From positions 1-36,607 of the forward strand of contig CALJAP010000043.1 of assembly GCA_938027655.1 (NCBI GenBank): a DNA stretch of 36,607 nt. Reading direction: 5' to 3'. Below are positions 8,421 to 17,727 of the stretch, piece by piece. Both the position numbers and the translations under genes were made by a program. Under the pieces are notes generated by a model. The model was not told the DNA's origin, searched no databases, and saw only the letters and a program-made list of their open reading frames with translations. The stretch comes from an uncultured bacterium (lineage in GTDB: Bacteria > Armatimonadota > HRBIN16). Numbering within the stretch: position 1 is the first letter of the stretch; every line of letters starts with the position of its first letter.

Positions 8421-9650
8421 TCAGGGCAATAGGCGGCTCATCAACTCTGTGTCCGCCGAGTCGGGATAACGGCGGGCGATGTCGTTCGCGAAGCGTTTAA
8501 ACTCCGTCAGCGCGACCGCGCGCTTGCCCCGTTTCTGCGAGAGGTACGCCGCGCCCACAATGGCGGAGCACTCCGCCCCGAAGTTTTCATCGCTGATGGA
8601 GCGCACGCCTTTGCGTACACACTCCACCATGTTGCGTATCTCGCCGTAGAAGGAAGAGGGCCAGTACTCCCACGTGGGCCCGGTTGCTTCCACGCGGCGA
8701 CAGCTCCCTGTGGCATCTTCCACCACCACGATGCGCTTGTCATCCTCATGGGTGAAGCGGATAGTGCCCATCGTGCCGATAATCACTGTGTCGGGCGAAT
8801 CGCGGTGGCTCCACGAGCCTTCCACGTGGGCGGTGCTCCACGCGCCTGTCTGCGGATGTTCAAAGCGTATCAGAATGTGCCCATCGTCCTCCACACGCAC
8901 CTGCTGGAACTGCCCGGACAGGATGCGCTGGGGCATGCGAATGGTGATGCCCACCGGTTCCGCCGCTTTGACGGAGGTCGGTCGTTTCTCCAGTCCGGAT
9001 AGATACCACGACGCCCCAACGGCGTGAATGCCGTTATCCAGCAGGGAGCCGCCTCCGCCCGTTTCGGCGTTCCAGAAGTTGGGGTTACCTTCCGGTCCGC
9101 CGTGCGCGGTCGCTAGGAACATCATCACCGGCTCGCCTATCCAACCGGCGTCAATCAGCTTCTTTGCGGTGTAATAGAAGGGGTCCCACAGCCAGTTCTC
9201 GTTGTGCTGGTACAGCCTGCCCGTACGTTGGACGGTCTCCACCACACGCATACACTCCAGCCACGTACGCGCCATCGGCTTTTCGCACATCACATGCACA
9301 CCTGCCTCTAGCGCGGCAATCGCCATTGGCGCGTGCAGGTTGGGTTGCGTGCAGATGTCCACCAGGTCCAGGCTTTCGTTTTGCAGCATCATCTGCACGT
9401 CCTGATACAGTTTGACCTCTTTGAGGTCTTGCTTGAGACGTTCCGCAGTGGACAGGTCGCCCCGCTCTTCCGCCTGTTTTGCCTTCTGCTTGTAGAGCTC
9501 TTTCATACGCGCTTCCGCAGCCGCCAGCGCCTCCGCCGACGCATCACACAAAGCCACCAGCTGGCAAGAAGACAGGTCAGGATAGGCAGATAGATGCGCT
9601 CCACGAAAGATGCCCCCTGTGCCGATGGCTCCAACCCGAATACGTTTCAC
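8421..9650 (-). CDS. Gfo/Idh/MocA family NAD(P)-dependent oxidoreductase
   Basis: N-terminal VGAIGTGGIFRGAHLSAY; VDICTQPNLHAPMAIAALEAGVHVMCEKPMA. Confidence 0.92.
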   Translation of the reverse strand: MKRIRVGAIGTGGIFRGAHLSAYPDLSSCQLVALCDASAEALAAAEARMKELYKQKAKQAEERGDLSTAERLKQDLKEVKLYQDVQMMLQNESLDLVDICTQPNLHAPMAIAALEAGVHVMCEKPMARTWLECMRVVETVQRTGRLYQHNENWLWDPFYYTAKKLIDAGWIGEPVMMFLATAHGGPEGNPNFWNAETGGGGSLLDNGIHAVGASWYLSGLEKRPTSVKAAEPVGITIRMPQRILSGQFQQVRVEDDGHILIRFEHPQTGAWSTAHVEGSWSHRDSPDTVIIGTMGTIRFTHEDDKRIVVVEDATGSCRRVEATGPTWEYWPSSFYGEIRNMVECVRKGVRSISDENFGAECSAIVGAAYLSQKRGKRAVALTEFKRFANDIARRYPDSADTELMSRLLP

Positions 9651-9720
9651 CGTGCATGAACCTCCTCATCGCGAATGTGTATCAACTCTGGATTCGCGAG
9701 AGAAGGGAAGCGTCCTGCGA

Positions 9721-10314
9721 CTACGACCCATCTGGGCTGAACTTGTCGGGGTACAGCGACAGAGGCACCGGCTGCACCGTGCCAGACTGTAACAGCACGA
9801 GCACCCACCCCCTCGCGCCCGACGGCGGGGTGTCGCGACGGTTCTCCAGCTTGAAGAAGGTCGCCCAGTGCCAGTTGCAGTCCACCAGCGGGGTCTGCTC
9901 GCCCCATTTGCCCTCGCCATAATTGGGGAACGGCTGCCACCAGCCCAGTTCGTGCGCAATGCCCCAGTTGGGAATGTAGTCGTAGCTGACCCCTGTCGGC
10001 AGGTACAGGTTGCCCTCGAGGCGCGGGTTACCCGGATGTTGTCCCTTCTGCGAGTCGGACGGGCAGATGAACAGCTGCGTGGAGGGCTGATACGCGGGAT
10101 ACAGTGCGCTCAATCGGGGTGGGAGGGCATCGTAATCTTGCAGGTACATGCGCGCCGCCATCCCTATCTGGCGCAGCTGGCTCATGCACGAGGCGCGTCG
10201 GGCATTTGCTCGCACCTGCGCGAATACGGGGAACAGTATCGCCGCCAGTAGCGTGATGATAGCAATCACGACGAGCAGCTCCACCAGCGTAAAAGCGATT
10301 GTCCGGCGGTTCAT
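9721..10314 (-). CDS. Type II/IV prepilin-like protein (N-terminal methylation domain)
   Basis: [51 protein letters not shown]. Start reassigned to ATG 10314. Confidence 0.9.
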   Translation of the reverse strand: MNRRTIAFTLVELLVVIAIITLLAAILFPVFAQVRANARRASCMSQLRQIGMAARMYLQDYDALPPRLSALYPAYQPSTQLFICPSDSQKGQHPGNPRLEGNLYLPTGVSYDYIPNWGIAHELGWWQPFPNYGEGKWGEQTPLVDCNWHWATFFKLENRRDTPPSGARGWVLVLLQSGTVQPVPLSLYPDKFSPDGS

Positions 10315-10451
10315 GGCTCGCTCCTGAGAATAAAGGGTTACCATCCTTTATGATGACACAGAGGGGATGATGGTTGCAATGGCCACAGTTAGTGCCCTTT
10401 GCTAGAGTGGGGTATACTGAAGTAGCGGTCGCGACGGAGCGCGGCCCTCTA

Positions 10452-11780
10452 ATGATGACGATGAGCGCAACGACCCATATCACCATCATCGGGGGCGGTT
10501 TCGCCGGCTCGGAGGCGGCGTGGGCGGCGGCGCAGGCGGGCGTGCGAGTGCGCCTGTACGAGATGCGTCCGGTGCGTCAGACGCCGGTGCACCACACCGC
10601 GTACCTCGCCGAGCCGGTCTGCTCGAACTCCTTCAAGTCTAATCTCGTCACCACCGCCTCCGGCTTGTTGAAGTGGGAGATGAGGCAGTTTGGCTCGCTG
10701 GTGCTGGCGTGCGCGCAGGAGGTTGCTGTGCCTGCGGGGGAAGCACTGGCGGTAGACCGCGAGCTGTTCGCCCAAGTGCTGACGCAGAGGCTGGAAGCCC
10801 ATCCGCTGATAGAGATTGTGCGCGAAGAGGTCACCGACATCCCGCCTGAGCGCCCACTCATCATCGCCACCGGCCCGCTCACTTCTGATGCGCTGGCGCA
10901 GGCGATAGGCAGGCTTACAGGCAGTAAACGCCTCTACTTCTACGATGCGGTTGCCCCTATCGTGGATGCCCTGACGCTGAATATGGAGCGACTCTTCATC
11001 GCCTCACGCTATGGCAAGGGGGACGCCGCCTACTTGAACTGTCCCATGACGCGCGAGGAGTACGAAGCCTTCGTAGACGCCCTGCTGTCGGCGGAGACGG
11101 TGGAGCTGCATGACTTCGAGGAACCTCGTTACTTCGAGGGCTGCCTGCCCATTGAAGAGATTGCCGCGCGAGGCAGAGATGCGCTCCGCTTCAGCCGCTT
11201 CAAACCGGTAGGACTGGTAGACCCGCGCACGGGCAAACGCCCCTATGCGGTGCTACAGCTGCGTCAGGAGAACCTGCAGGGCACGCTGTACGGGCTGGTC
11301 GGCTGCCAGACGCGCCTGAAGTGGGGCGAGCAGAGGCGCGTGTTCCGCCTGGTGCCCGGACTGGAGAACGCGGAGTTTGTACGTTACGGTGTAATGCACC
11401 GCAACACCTATATCCACTCCCCGACCCTGCTGGAACCGACCCTGCAGTTACGCTTGGACGCAGGCATCTTCTTCGCAGGGCAGATTACGGGCGTGGAGGG
11501 CTACATCGAGAGCGCGATGTGCGGCATCGTTGCCGGGCTGAACGCCGCGCGTCTGGTGAAGGGAATGCCACCAGTAGCACCGCCGCCGGACACCATGATG
11601 GGAGCGCTGCTGCACTACATCAGCCGTTACGCAGGCAAGGACTTCCAGCCGATGAACGCGAACTTTGGCTTGCTACCAGAGCCGGAACCGCCCGTGCGCG
11701 ACCGTCACGCACGTGTTGCTGCGAAGGTGGAAAGAGCACAACAGTCGCTGAGGGAGTTTCTCGATGGAATCTGTCGATAA
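10452..11780 (+). CDS. trmFO: FAD/methylenetetrahydrofolate-dependent tRNA (uracil-54-C5)-methyltransferase
   Basis: ITIIGGGFAGSEAAWAAAQAGVRVRLYEMRP...PVCSNSFKSN; GQITGVEGYIESAMCGIVAGLNAAR. Confidence 0.95.
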   Translation: MMTMSATTHITIIGGGFAGSEAAWAAAQAGVRVRLYEMRPVRQTPVHHTAYLAEPVCSNSFKSNLVTTASGLLKWEMRQFGSLVLACAQEVAVPAGEALAVDRELFAQVLTQRLEAHPLIEIVREEVTDIPPERPLIIATGPLTSDALAQAIGRLTGSKRLYFYDAVAPIVDALTLNMERLFIASRYGKGDAAYLNCPMTREEYEAFVDALLSAETVELHDFEEPRYFEGCLPIEEIAARGRDALRFSRFKPVGLVDPRTGKRPYAVLQLRQENLQGTLYGLVGCQTRLKWGEQRRVFRLVPGLENAEFVRYGVMHRNTYIHSPTLLEPTLQLRLDAGIFFAGQITGVEGYIESAMCGIVAGLNAARLVKGMPPVAPPPDTMMGALLHYISRYAGKDFQPMNANFGLLPEPEPPVRDRHARVAAKVERAQQSLREFLDGICR

Positions 11781-12708
11781 CCTCTACACCTGGATAGATG
11801 CCTTCGCCGCCGACCTGCGGCATCGCCGGCGTGCTTCCGAGAACACCCTGCGTGGCTACGCACGAGACATCGTGCAGTTCACGGAGTTTCTGGAACGAGA
11901 ATATCCCCGAACGCGCTGGCAGGATGTGCAACCCGCCACCGTGCGCGCATTTCTGGCGGAGCTGCACCGACTGGCGATGTCGCCGCGCAGTATCGAGCGC
12001 AAAATCGCCGCCCTGCGGGCGTTCTTCAAGTATCTGCAACATCGCGGCATCGTGTCCAGCAATCCGGCGCAGGCGGTGCACGCTCCCCGTCACGACCAGC
12101 AACTGCCCAAGGTGCTGGCACAACAGGAGGTTAACCGGCTTCTCACCGCCCCCGCCGGCGACGACCCGCTCTCGGTTCGCGACAGGGCGATTCTGGAACT
12201 GCTCTACGCTACCGGTATGCGCGTGGGTGAGTTGACCAGCCTGCGCCTGCAGGATATCGACTGGACCCAGAACGCTATCCAGGTGTTGGGCAAGGGGAAT
12301 AAGGCGCGAATCGTGCTCTTCGGGAGGGCGGCGCAGGAAGCGTTGAGCGAGTGGGTGAGCCGTGCCCGTCCGCAGCTGCTGGCAAAGGGGCAGGCAACAG
12401 AGGAGGGCTGGCTCTTTCTGAACGCGCGCGGAACACGCCTGACCGACCGCAGTGTGCGTCGGGTGATAGACCGCTATGCGCCGGGGTTGGACAGCGGCTT
12501 CAAGCCGACGCCACACTCCCTGCGCCACTCGTTTGCCACGCACCTGCTGGATAGCGGAGCCGACCTGCGCACCGTGCAGGAACTGCTGGGACACGCCAAC
12601 CTGACCACCACGCAGATTTACACCCACGTCAGTCGCGAACGGTTGAAAGAGGTTTACCGAAAGGCACACCCACGCGCAAAGAGCGAGGAACAAGCAAGGG
12701 AGTCATAG
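11764..12708 (+). CDS. xerC: Tyrosine recombinase XerC
   Basis: ELLYATGMRVGELTSL, HSLRHSFATHLLDSGADLRTVQELLGHANLTTTQIYTHVS; adjacent to and overlapping trmFO. Confidence 0.93.
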   Translation: MESVDNLYTWIDAFAADLRHRRRASENTLRGYARDIVQFTEFLEREYPRTRWQDVQPATVRAFLAELHRLAMSPRSIERKIAALRAFFKYLQHRGIVSSNPAQAVHAPRHDQQLPKVLAQQEVNRLLTAPAGDDPLSVRDRAILELLYATGMRVGELTSLRLQDIDWTQNAIQVLGKGNKARIVLFGRAAQEALSEWVSRARPQLLAKGQATEEGWLFLNARGTRLTDRSVRRVIDRYAPGLDSGFKPTPHSLRHSFATHLLDSGADLRTVQELLGHANLTTTQIYTHVSRERLKEVYRKAHPRAKSEEQARES

Positions 12709-12788
12709 CATTTGTCTGCCAGCCGTTGTATCTCTCTCGGCAAAGCGTGGTAGCACCGCCAAAATCGTACAGATGCTCGATGTCTCAC
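12709..12788 (-). pseudogene. Truncated RelE/ParE-like toxin (N-terminal remnant only)
   Basis: GTG start at 12788 overlaps the antitoxin stop: M-RHRASVRFWRCYHALPREIQRLADKCYDSL, then the frame runs antisense into the xerC 3' end. Confidence 0.55.
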
Positions 12789-12970
12789 AGTTCTTTGCAG
12801 CGCCCTTCTTGCAGGTCGCGTAAAGCCCCCTCTGCAAACGCATCCAGACGGCCTGAAGCAACATCCTCTTCGAACTGCCTGTCCCATAAAGATTGACCCA
12901 GCAGCGTGCAGCGCTGGAGACCACCTCCCAGCTCCGGTAGCGACGGACGGTCTGACATTTCGGTGGACAA
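12785..12970 (-). CDS. Small antitoxin-like protein, orphaned partner of the truncated toxin
   Basis: 61 aa MSTEMSDRPSLPELGGGLQRCTLLGQSLWDRQFEEDVASGRLDAFAEGALRDLQEGRCKEL (TTG start). GTGA overlap with downstream toxin-like remnant. Confidence 0.5.
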   Translation of the reverse strand: MSTEMSDRPSLPELGGGLQRCTLLGQSLWDRQFEEDVASGRLDAFAEGALRDLQEGRCKEL

Positions 12971-12986
12971 GCAGGCGGATTGCTCC

Positions 12987-13015
12987 TTGACCTCCCGGGA
13001 GATATTGCGTACAAT
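12987..13015 (+). promoter_or_regulatory. Predicted sigma70-type promoter for the tolC-like gene with palindromic spacer
   Basis: TTGACC (12987-12992) - 17 nt - TACAAT (13010-13015); spacer holds palindrome CTCCCGGGAG (12992-13001). Confidence 0.55.
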
Positions 13016-13036
13016 AGATGCGTATTATTCTATTGT
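13011..13036. promoter_or_regulatory. Inverted repeat ACAATAGA-N10-TCTATTGT, possible operator
   Basis: Perfect 8-bp arms overlapping the predicted -10 and start site. Confidence 0.4.
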
Positions 13037-13046
13037 CTGTAGAAAT

Positions 13047-14366
13047 ATGGAGATGAGGAGATATATCGTGCGCTATCGAAGCCTGTTCGTGATTGGGTGG
13101 TTGCTCCTGTTGTCTACACCATCATGGGCGCAGCAGGTGCTCTCTTTGCAGGAAGCGCTATCGTTGGCAGAAAAGCACAATCCGCGCCTGCAAGCAGTGC
13201 AGGCACGCCGGCAGGAGTCGCTTGCTCGCGCCCGGGCGGCATCTGCCATGTTATCGCCGCAGGTTTCAGCATCGGGCTGGCTAGCGCAGGGCACGGTAGA
13301 CAACATGCTGGCGTCTGCGCCAGGGGTAATGCCCGACTCTATGCGCATGGCGTCACGCGACAGCTTTGCCTCGTCGCAGGTGAAGCTTTCCCTGCCACTG
13401 TTCACCGGTGGGAGACTGCAGATGGTGGCGCGCGCCGCCCGTGCCGAAACCGAAGCGATGTCCGCCGAGGTGCAGGAGATGCACCAGGAGGTGCGCCTGG
13501 AGGTTACCATGCGCCATTTGCAAGCAGTGCTGCGTCGGGAGCTGGTAGAAGTGGCAAAGAAGCGCTACGAAGCCCAGCAGGAGCAAACGCGCATTATGGA
13601 ACAGCTGTATGACACCGGTAAGGCGCCTCTGGCGTTTGTGTTGCGCAGTCGTGCGGCGGAAGCGGAGGCGAAACAAGCGTTGACCACTGCCACCAACGAT
13701 TTCCACAAGAGCTTGATTGACCTGCAGGTAAGCGTCGGATTATCGCCGACCGGCGAGGTAGGTCTGCCCCAGCAACTGGAACCACCCGCCTTCAGGTTGC
13801 CCGATACGGTGGAGGGAGCGGTCAAGCGGGGTCTGCAGCGACGCGCTTTACTGCAATCCCAGCAGGCACGCCTTCGTATGACAACACTGGAGCGTCGGGC
13901 GGCCGAGGGGGCACTGTTGCCGCAGGCGTATCTGACCGCTTCGCAGGAGTGGACCAAAGAGGATGGGATGAGAGCGCAATCGGGCTATACAGTAGCGCTG
14001 GTGGTCAGCGTGCCAATCTGGACAGGTGGACAGCTACAGGCGCAGATACGCGAAGCCGCCTCCCGCGAGCAAGCGGAAGCGGCTATCTCACGTGCCCTGC
14101 AACTGCAGGTGGAAAGTGAAGTGCGACAGGCATGGCTGGACATCCAGACCGCTGCCGCCAACCTTGTCACCGCCGATGCGGCGATGAAAGACGCCGAGGA
14201 AGCGTATCGCGTTGCTGCACTGCGCGTACATGAAGGTAGAGCCCCTCTGGTGGAGCAAATCGACGCCCTTGCCGCGCTGACCGAAGCACGCACCCGGCTA
14301 CTGGAAGCGCAAGCCGAGCATATTATAGCGCAGGCTCGCCTGCTGCGCGCGATGGGTGACCTGTAG
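13047..14366 (+). CDS. TolC-family outer membrane efflux protein
   Basis: Signal peptide LFVIGWLLLLSTPSWAQ; LSLQEALSLAEKHNPRLQAVQARR; repeated coiled-coil halves with internal duplication. Confidence 0.88.
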   Translation: MEMRRYIVRYRSLFVIGWLLLLSTPSWAQQVLSLQEALSLAEKHNPRLQAVQARRQESLARARAASAMLSPQVSASGWLAQGTVDNMLASAPGVMPDSMRMASRDSFASSQVKLSLPLFTGGRLQMVARAARAETEAMSAEVQEMHQEVRLEVTMRHLQAVLRRELVEVAKKRYEAQQEQTRIMEQLYDTGKAPLAFVLRSRAAEAEAKQALTTATNDFHKSLIDLQVSVGLSPTGEVGLPQQLEPPAFRLPDTVEGAVKRGLQRRALLQSQQARLRMTTLERRAAEGALLPQAYLTASQEWTKEDGMRAQSGYTVALVVSVPIWTGGQLQAQIREAASREQAEAAISRALQLQVESEVRQAWLDIQTAAANLVTADAAMKDAEEAYRVAALRVHEGRAPLVEQIDALAALTEARTRLLEAQAEHIIAQARLLRAMGDL

Positions 14367-14927
14367 CTACTCCGTCTTCTTTCGCAGTAGAGCGATGAAC
14401 AGCGTGGAGCGCGTTTCCTGAATAATCACCGCCTGGAAGTGAGTGATTTCCCAACCATGCGATACCAGCTCGTTCAGGTGTTGTTCCATCAGGCGGTCGT
14501 CAGTGGTGCGCACGATACGGTACTCCACCGTTGCCAGCTTGGCGACCTCCTCTTCCCCATGCAGGATATGGTATAGCGGTTTGACATGGCGCTCCAGCAT
14601 GGTATCTACGGGCAGGTCCAGCTCCGCCTCACGGGGCTCTAGCCCTAACCAGATACGCTCGTCGCCGTCACGGTAGATGATGAAGCCCGCTTCTACTACT
14701 GCCTCCTCTTGAATCTCCGGCTGGGACAGCATCTGATGGCAATGTTCGGAGGAGACCAGCCACATTTGCGGGTGACGAGGCAATCCCAGCGCGCTATACT
14801 CGTGGTCGGTACGCGGCTCGCCCGCCACGCGTTCCAGCACCATCCCGCCCTTTACGGCGGACGCAACAACAGGGGTAGGAACGGCACAGAAATTGCGGTG
14901 TAACCAGTCAGCGTACGTTCGTAGCAT
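14367..14927 (-). CDS. Hypothetical protein, family not recognised
   Basis: 187 aa from MLRTYADWLHRNFCAVPTPV...; coherent amino-acid composition; SD GGAGGTG before ATG. Confidence 0.7.
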   Translation of the reverse strand: MLRTYADWLHRNFCAVPTPVVASAVKGGMVLERVAGEPRTDHEYSALGLPRHPQMWLVSSEHCHQMLSQPEIQEEAVVEAGFIIYRDGDERIWLGLEPREAELDLPVDTMLERHVKPLYHILHGEEEVAKLATVEYRIVRTTDDRLMEQHLNELVSHGWEITHFQAVIIQETRSTLFIALLRKKTE

Positions 14928-15170
14928 GTCGGCACCTCCTCTACACGAACGCGCCGCTGCGTAGTGCACCTGCGTGCTACATCAAGGCAGTGGAGACGGA
15001 TCGATAGTCTGATATCTGCACTCACGCGGCGTCCCGCGTATTGTCGCCCTGATTATAACAGCACCACGCCGAAAATGTCAATCATCATGTTTGTTCTCCC
15101 GCCGCACAGGCAGGTGGCAGGAAATATCTGCGTTCTGGCAAAAGGTAAACGTTAAAGGAGTGGAGTTTCT

Positions 15171-15839
15171 ATGAAACGGCTTTTTCAGCAGTCCCTTTCT
15201 CGTAACCTGAACCAACCCCTTAGCGCGTACGCTCGGCGTGATGTTCGGGGCTTTACGGTGCTCGTCCACCGTGAGGCACTATCGCATCCAGCAGAAGTTC
15301 GAGAAGCCCTGCAAGAGCTGGAAGAGCAAATCCGTCATGTCATTCGCGTGGTGCCCTCAGGTGCTCTGTGGCAACTCCGCCATGTGCGCATCTGGCTGGA
15401 ATGGGAGAACAAGCCTAATGGTGCGGCAGAGTATCACCCTTCCGCCGAGTGGCTCCGTGAACATGGCTATAACCCCGAAAAGGCAAAAGGTATTGAAATC
15501 AGTAATGCCCGCAACTTTGTGCGGTGGTCACGCGGTGAGCAGCCATGGATGCTGCTGCACGAACTGGCTCACGCCTATCACCATCAGGTGCTCGGCTATG
15601 AAAACCGGATGGTGCTGATTGCTTACCAACATGCCATGCGGCGCGGGCTGTACGAGCAGGTGGAATACGTTCGCGGGGGCAAGCAGAAGGCATATGCCAC
15701 TACGAATGTGCAGGAATTCTTTGCCGAGCTGTCTGAGGCGTACTTTGGCAAGAACGACTTTTATCCTTTCACTCGCGAGGACCTGGCAAAACACGATCCG
15801 GTAGGATACAAGATGGTAGAACAGGCATGGCAGGCTTAA
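15171..15839 (+). CDS. Putative zinc metallopeptidase (gluzincin-like, HEXXH)
   Basis: MLLHELAHAYHHQVLGYEN and downstream NVQEFFAELSEAYFG as candidate third-ligand motif; SD AAAGGAG. Confidence 0.72.
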   Translation: MKRLFQQSLSRNLNQPLSAYARRDVRGFTVLVHREALSHPAEVREALQELEEQIRHVIRVVPSGALWQLRHVRIWLEWENKPNGAAEYHPSAEWLREHGYNPEKAKGIEISNARNFVRWSRGEQPWMLLHELAHAYHHQVLGYENRMVLIAYQHAMRRGLYEQVEYVRGGKQKAYATTNVQEFFAELSEAYFGKNDFYPFTREDLAKHDPVGYKMVEQAWQA

Positions 15840-16642
15840 GCGCTTCGTTTGCCCTTCTCCACCAGCAGCTGATGTAGCCACTTTGCCCCTTCTGGTGGCA
15901 AGGGAGGTTCCGGCTCTTGGGAGTAGTCTATCCACAGGTCGTACCGCCCGACCTCATAACAGCGGTTCACCAGTTCCTGCAGGTCCAGCAGCACGTCCTG
16001 GTCCGTAGGGCGCAGGGGGATGGCGATTTGAGGCAGCCTCTGATTGAGGGCAATCGGGTAGACCTCGCGCTTTTTCGGCTGCCAGCTGCGGTAGACAACC
16101 ACGAAGTAGGGGGTGTGTCGCTCCGGTGGGATGTTCCCAAACGGAATACTCAGCACCCATTGACCCGTGCGCAGCAGGTCAATCTCTATCAGGTTCACCC
16201 CCGCTTCAATAACCCCTCTCTGTTTGCGCAGGTAGACATCCTGACCTTCCCCGAGCAGCTTGTTCGCTACGCTGAGCACCTCGATCACCGTAATGACCCT
16301 CCCACCCGACAGGTCTACAATCTCGATATAGGTCTCCGTAATCGGCTCCTCCTCTACCTCGATAATGAGCCGTTGAGTGGCCACCTCTTCCAGCACGGCG
16401 GTAGCGGTTGCCGTGCCTCCCCCGCCGACGGGTTCTTGGGACTCGGAGACATGTACGTCGGGATAGATGATGCGGCGGATACCGTCATGGGGCACGTCCA
16501 CGTACACACGCTCCTCAATACGTGCCACCATGCCGGGCGGAAGCTGCGTCTGCAACGCCTCACGAGCGTACACAATCAGCGAGGCGTGCACGTCCCGCCA
16601 GTAGCGTTCCAGATATGGGTTCATTCCGGGGAAGGGGTTCAC
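15836..16642 (-). CDS. DUF4058 family protein
   Basis: VNPFPGMNPYLERYWRDVHASLIVYAREALQTQLPPGMVARIEERVYVD; GTG start. Confidence 0.8.
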   Translation of the reverse strand: MNPFPGMNPYLERYWRDVHASLIVYAREALQTQLPPGMVARIEERVYVDVPHDGIRRIIYPDVHVSESQEPVGGGGTATATAVLEEVATQRLIIEVEEEPITETYIEIVDLSGGRVITVIEVLSVANKLLGEGQDVYLRKQRGVIEAGVNLIEIDLLRTGQWVLSIPFGNIPPERHTPYFVVVYRSWQPKKREVYPIALNQRLPQIAIPLRPTDQDVLLDLQELVNRCYEVGRYDLWIDYSQEPEPPLPPEGAKWLHQLLVEKGKRSA

Positions 16643-16690
16643 GCTTTCATTATACCTCACCGGAGGCGAGATGGGAAGCTGTTGCGCTTT

Positions 16691-17197
16691 TTACCTCTGA
16701 ATCATCAGGGTGCGTGAGAGGCGAGCGGCGCGGTCGGGAGGCATCAGCGCGAGGATTTGCGCTACCTGCCGCTGTTTCATGCGTTGCAACAGGGGCACCA
16801 CTTCGCGGTCGTCCATCTTCTCCATGATGCGCACCGCCTCCTCCGGCTCCATCTCCTCGTACACCTTCGCCACCCAGCCAATTTGGCGGTGGGTGGTATT
16901 GGGCGAGGATGATGAAGCGGTAGGCGAAGGGAGTGAAGGTGGTGACGGCCGTGCAATGTACGCAGGCTGTGTCGGAGCAGGGGACGATTCCGGAGCAGGG
17001 CGGGAATCATTCCCCTCCCTGCTGGCTGCCTGAACCGTCCGCTTCTGGGGCGTCAGCCCCAACGTCCGCGCGACTTGCGCCAGCGCGGGGTTTTTCGCCG
17101 TCAGCTTCGCCACCGGGATGACGCCCATCTTCGCCAACCCGTATGGCACTCCGAACAGTAGAAGCAGGAGTATCAGCACCACCAGCAGCCGCTTCAT
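16691..17197 (-). CDS. MotE-like flagellar accessory protein (MgtE-N-like C-terminal domain)
   Basis: N-terminal TM, Pro/Ser-rich linker, VYEEMEPEEAVRIMEKMDDREVVPLLQRMKQRQVAQILALMPPDRAARLSRTL; flagellar context. Confidence 0.75.
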   Translation of the reverse strand: MKRLLVVLILLLLLFGVPYGLAKMGVIPVAKLTAKNPALAQVARTLGLTPQKRTVQAASREGNDSRPAPESSPAPTQPAYIARPSPPSLPSPTASSSSPNTTHRQIGWVAKVYEEMEPEEAVRIMEKMDDREVVPLLQRMKQRQVAQILALMPPDRAARLSRTLMIQR

Positions 17198-17727
17198 CGG
17201 CGTTCACCCTGCCACAGATCCATCACCCTCTGCACGAATTTCTGAGTCTCTGCATACGGAGGGATACCCCCATACTGGCGCACTGCTGGTCCACCCGCGT
17301 TATACGCCGCCAGCGCGAGACGCACATCGCCGAACTCGTTCAGTAGCCCCCGCAGCAAGCGCACACCACCACGCAGGTTCTGCTCGGGGTCAAAGGGATT
17401 GTTGACGCCCATCGCTTCGGCAGTACCCGGCATCAGCTGCATCAAACCCATTGCTCCCTTCGGCGATACCGCGTTGGGGTTACCGCCCGACTCCGCTTGT
17501 ACCACGGCACGTACCAGCGCCTCGTCCACTCCCTCCTGCTGTGCTATACGCGCTATCAGCTCGCCGATTGTAGCCGGTAACATGGCGGTAGTGCTCTGTT
17601 GCGCCACCCGCAGAGCCTGCGCGAACCCAGAGGACGGGCTGACAGAAGGCGCAGCAACAGATAACTGCTCCACCCTTTGCCACAGGGCTTGCATTCGGGC
17701 AATTGCCTGTGCGTACAGGCTACTCAT
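17194..17727 (-). CDS. Soluble lytic transglycosylase (SLT) domain protein, flagellum-associated
   Basis: ALVRAVVQAESGGNPNAVSPKGAMGLMQLMPGTAEAMGV...LALAAYNAG. Confidence 0.9.
   Translation of the reverse strand: MSSLYAQAIARMQALWQRVEQLSVAAPSVSPSSGFAQALRVAQQSTTAMLPATIGELIARIAQQEGVDEALVRAVVQAESGGNPNAVSPKGAMGLMQLMPGTAEAMGVNNPFDPEQNLRGGVRLLRGLLNEFGDVRLALAAYNAGGPAVRQYGGIPPYAETQKFVQRVMDLWQGERR

Noticed and set aside
11620-12693. 357-aa minus-strand ORF opposite trmFO/xerC
   Set aside because: Mirror ORF; low-complexity His/Gln/Arg-rich translation, sense strand is clearly trmFO and xerC.
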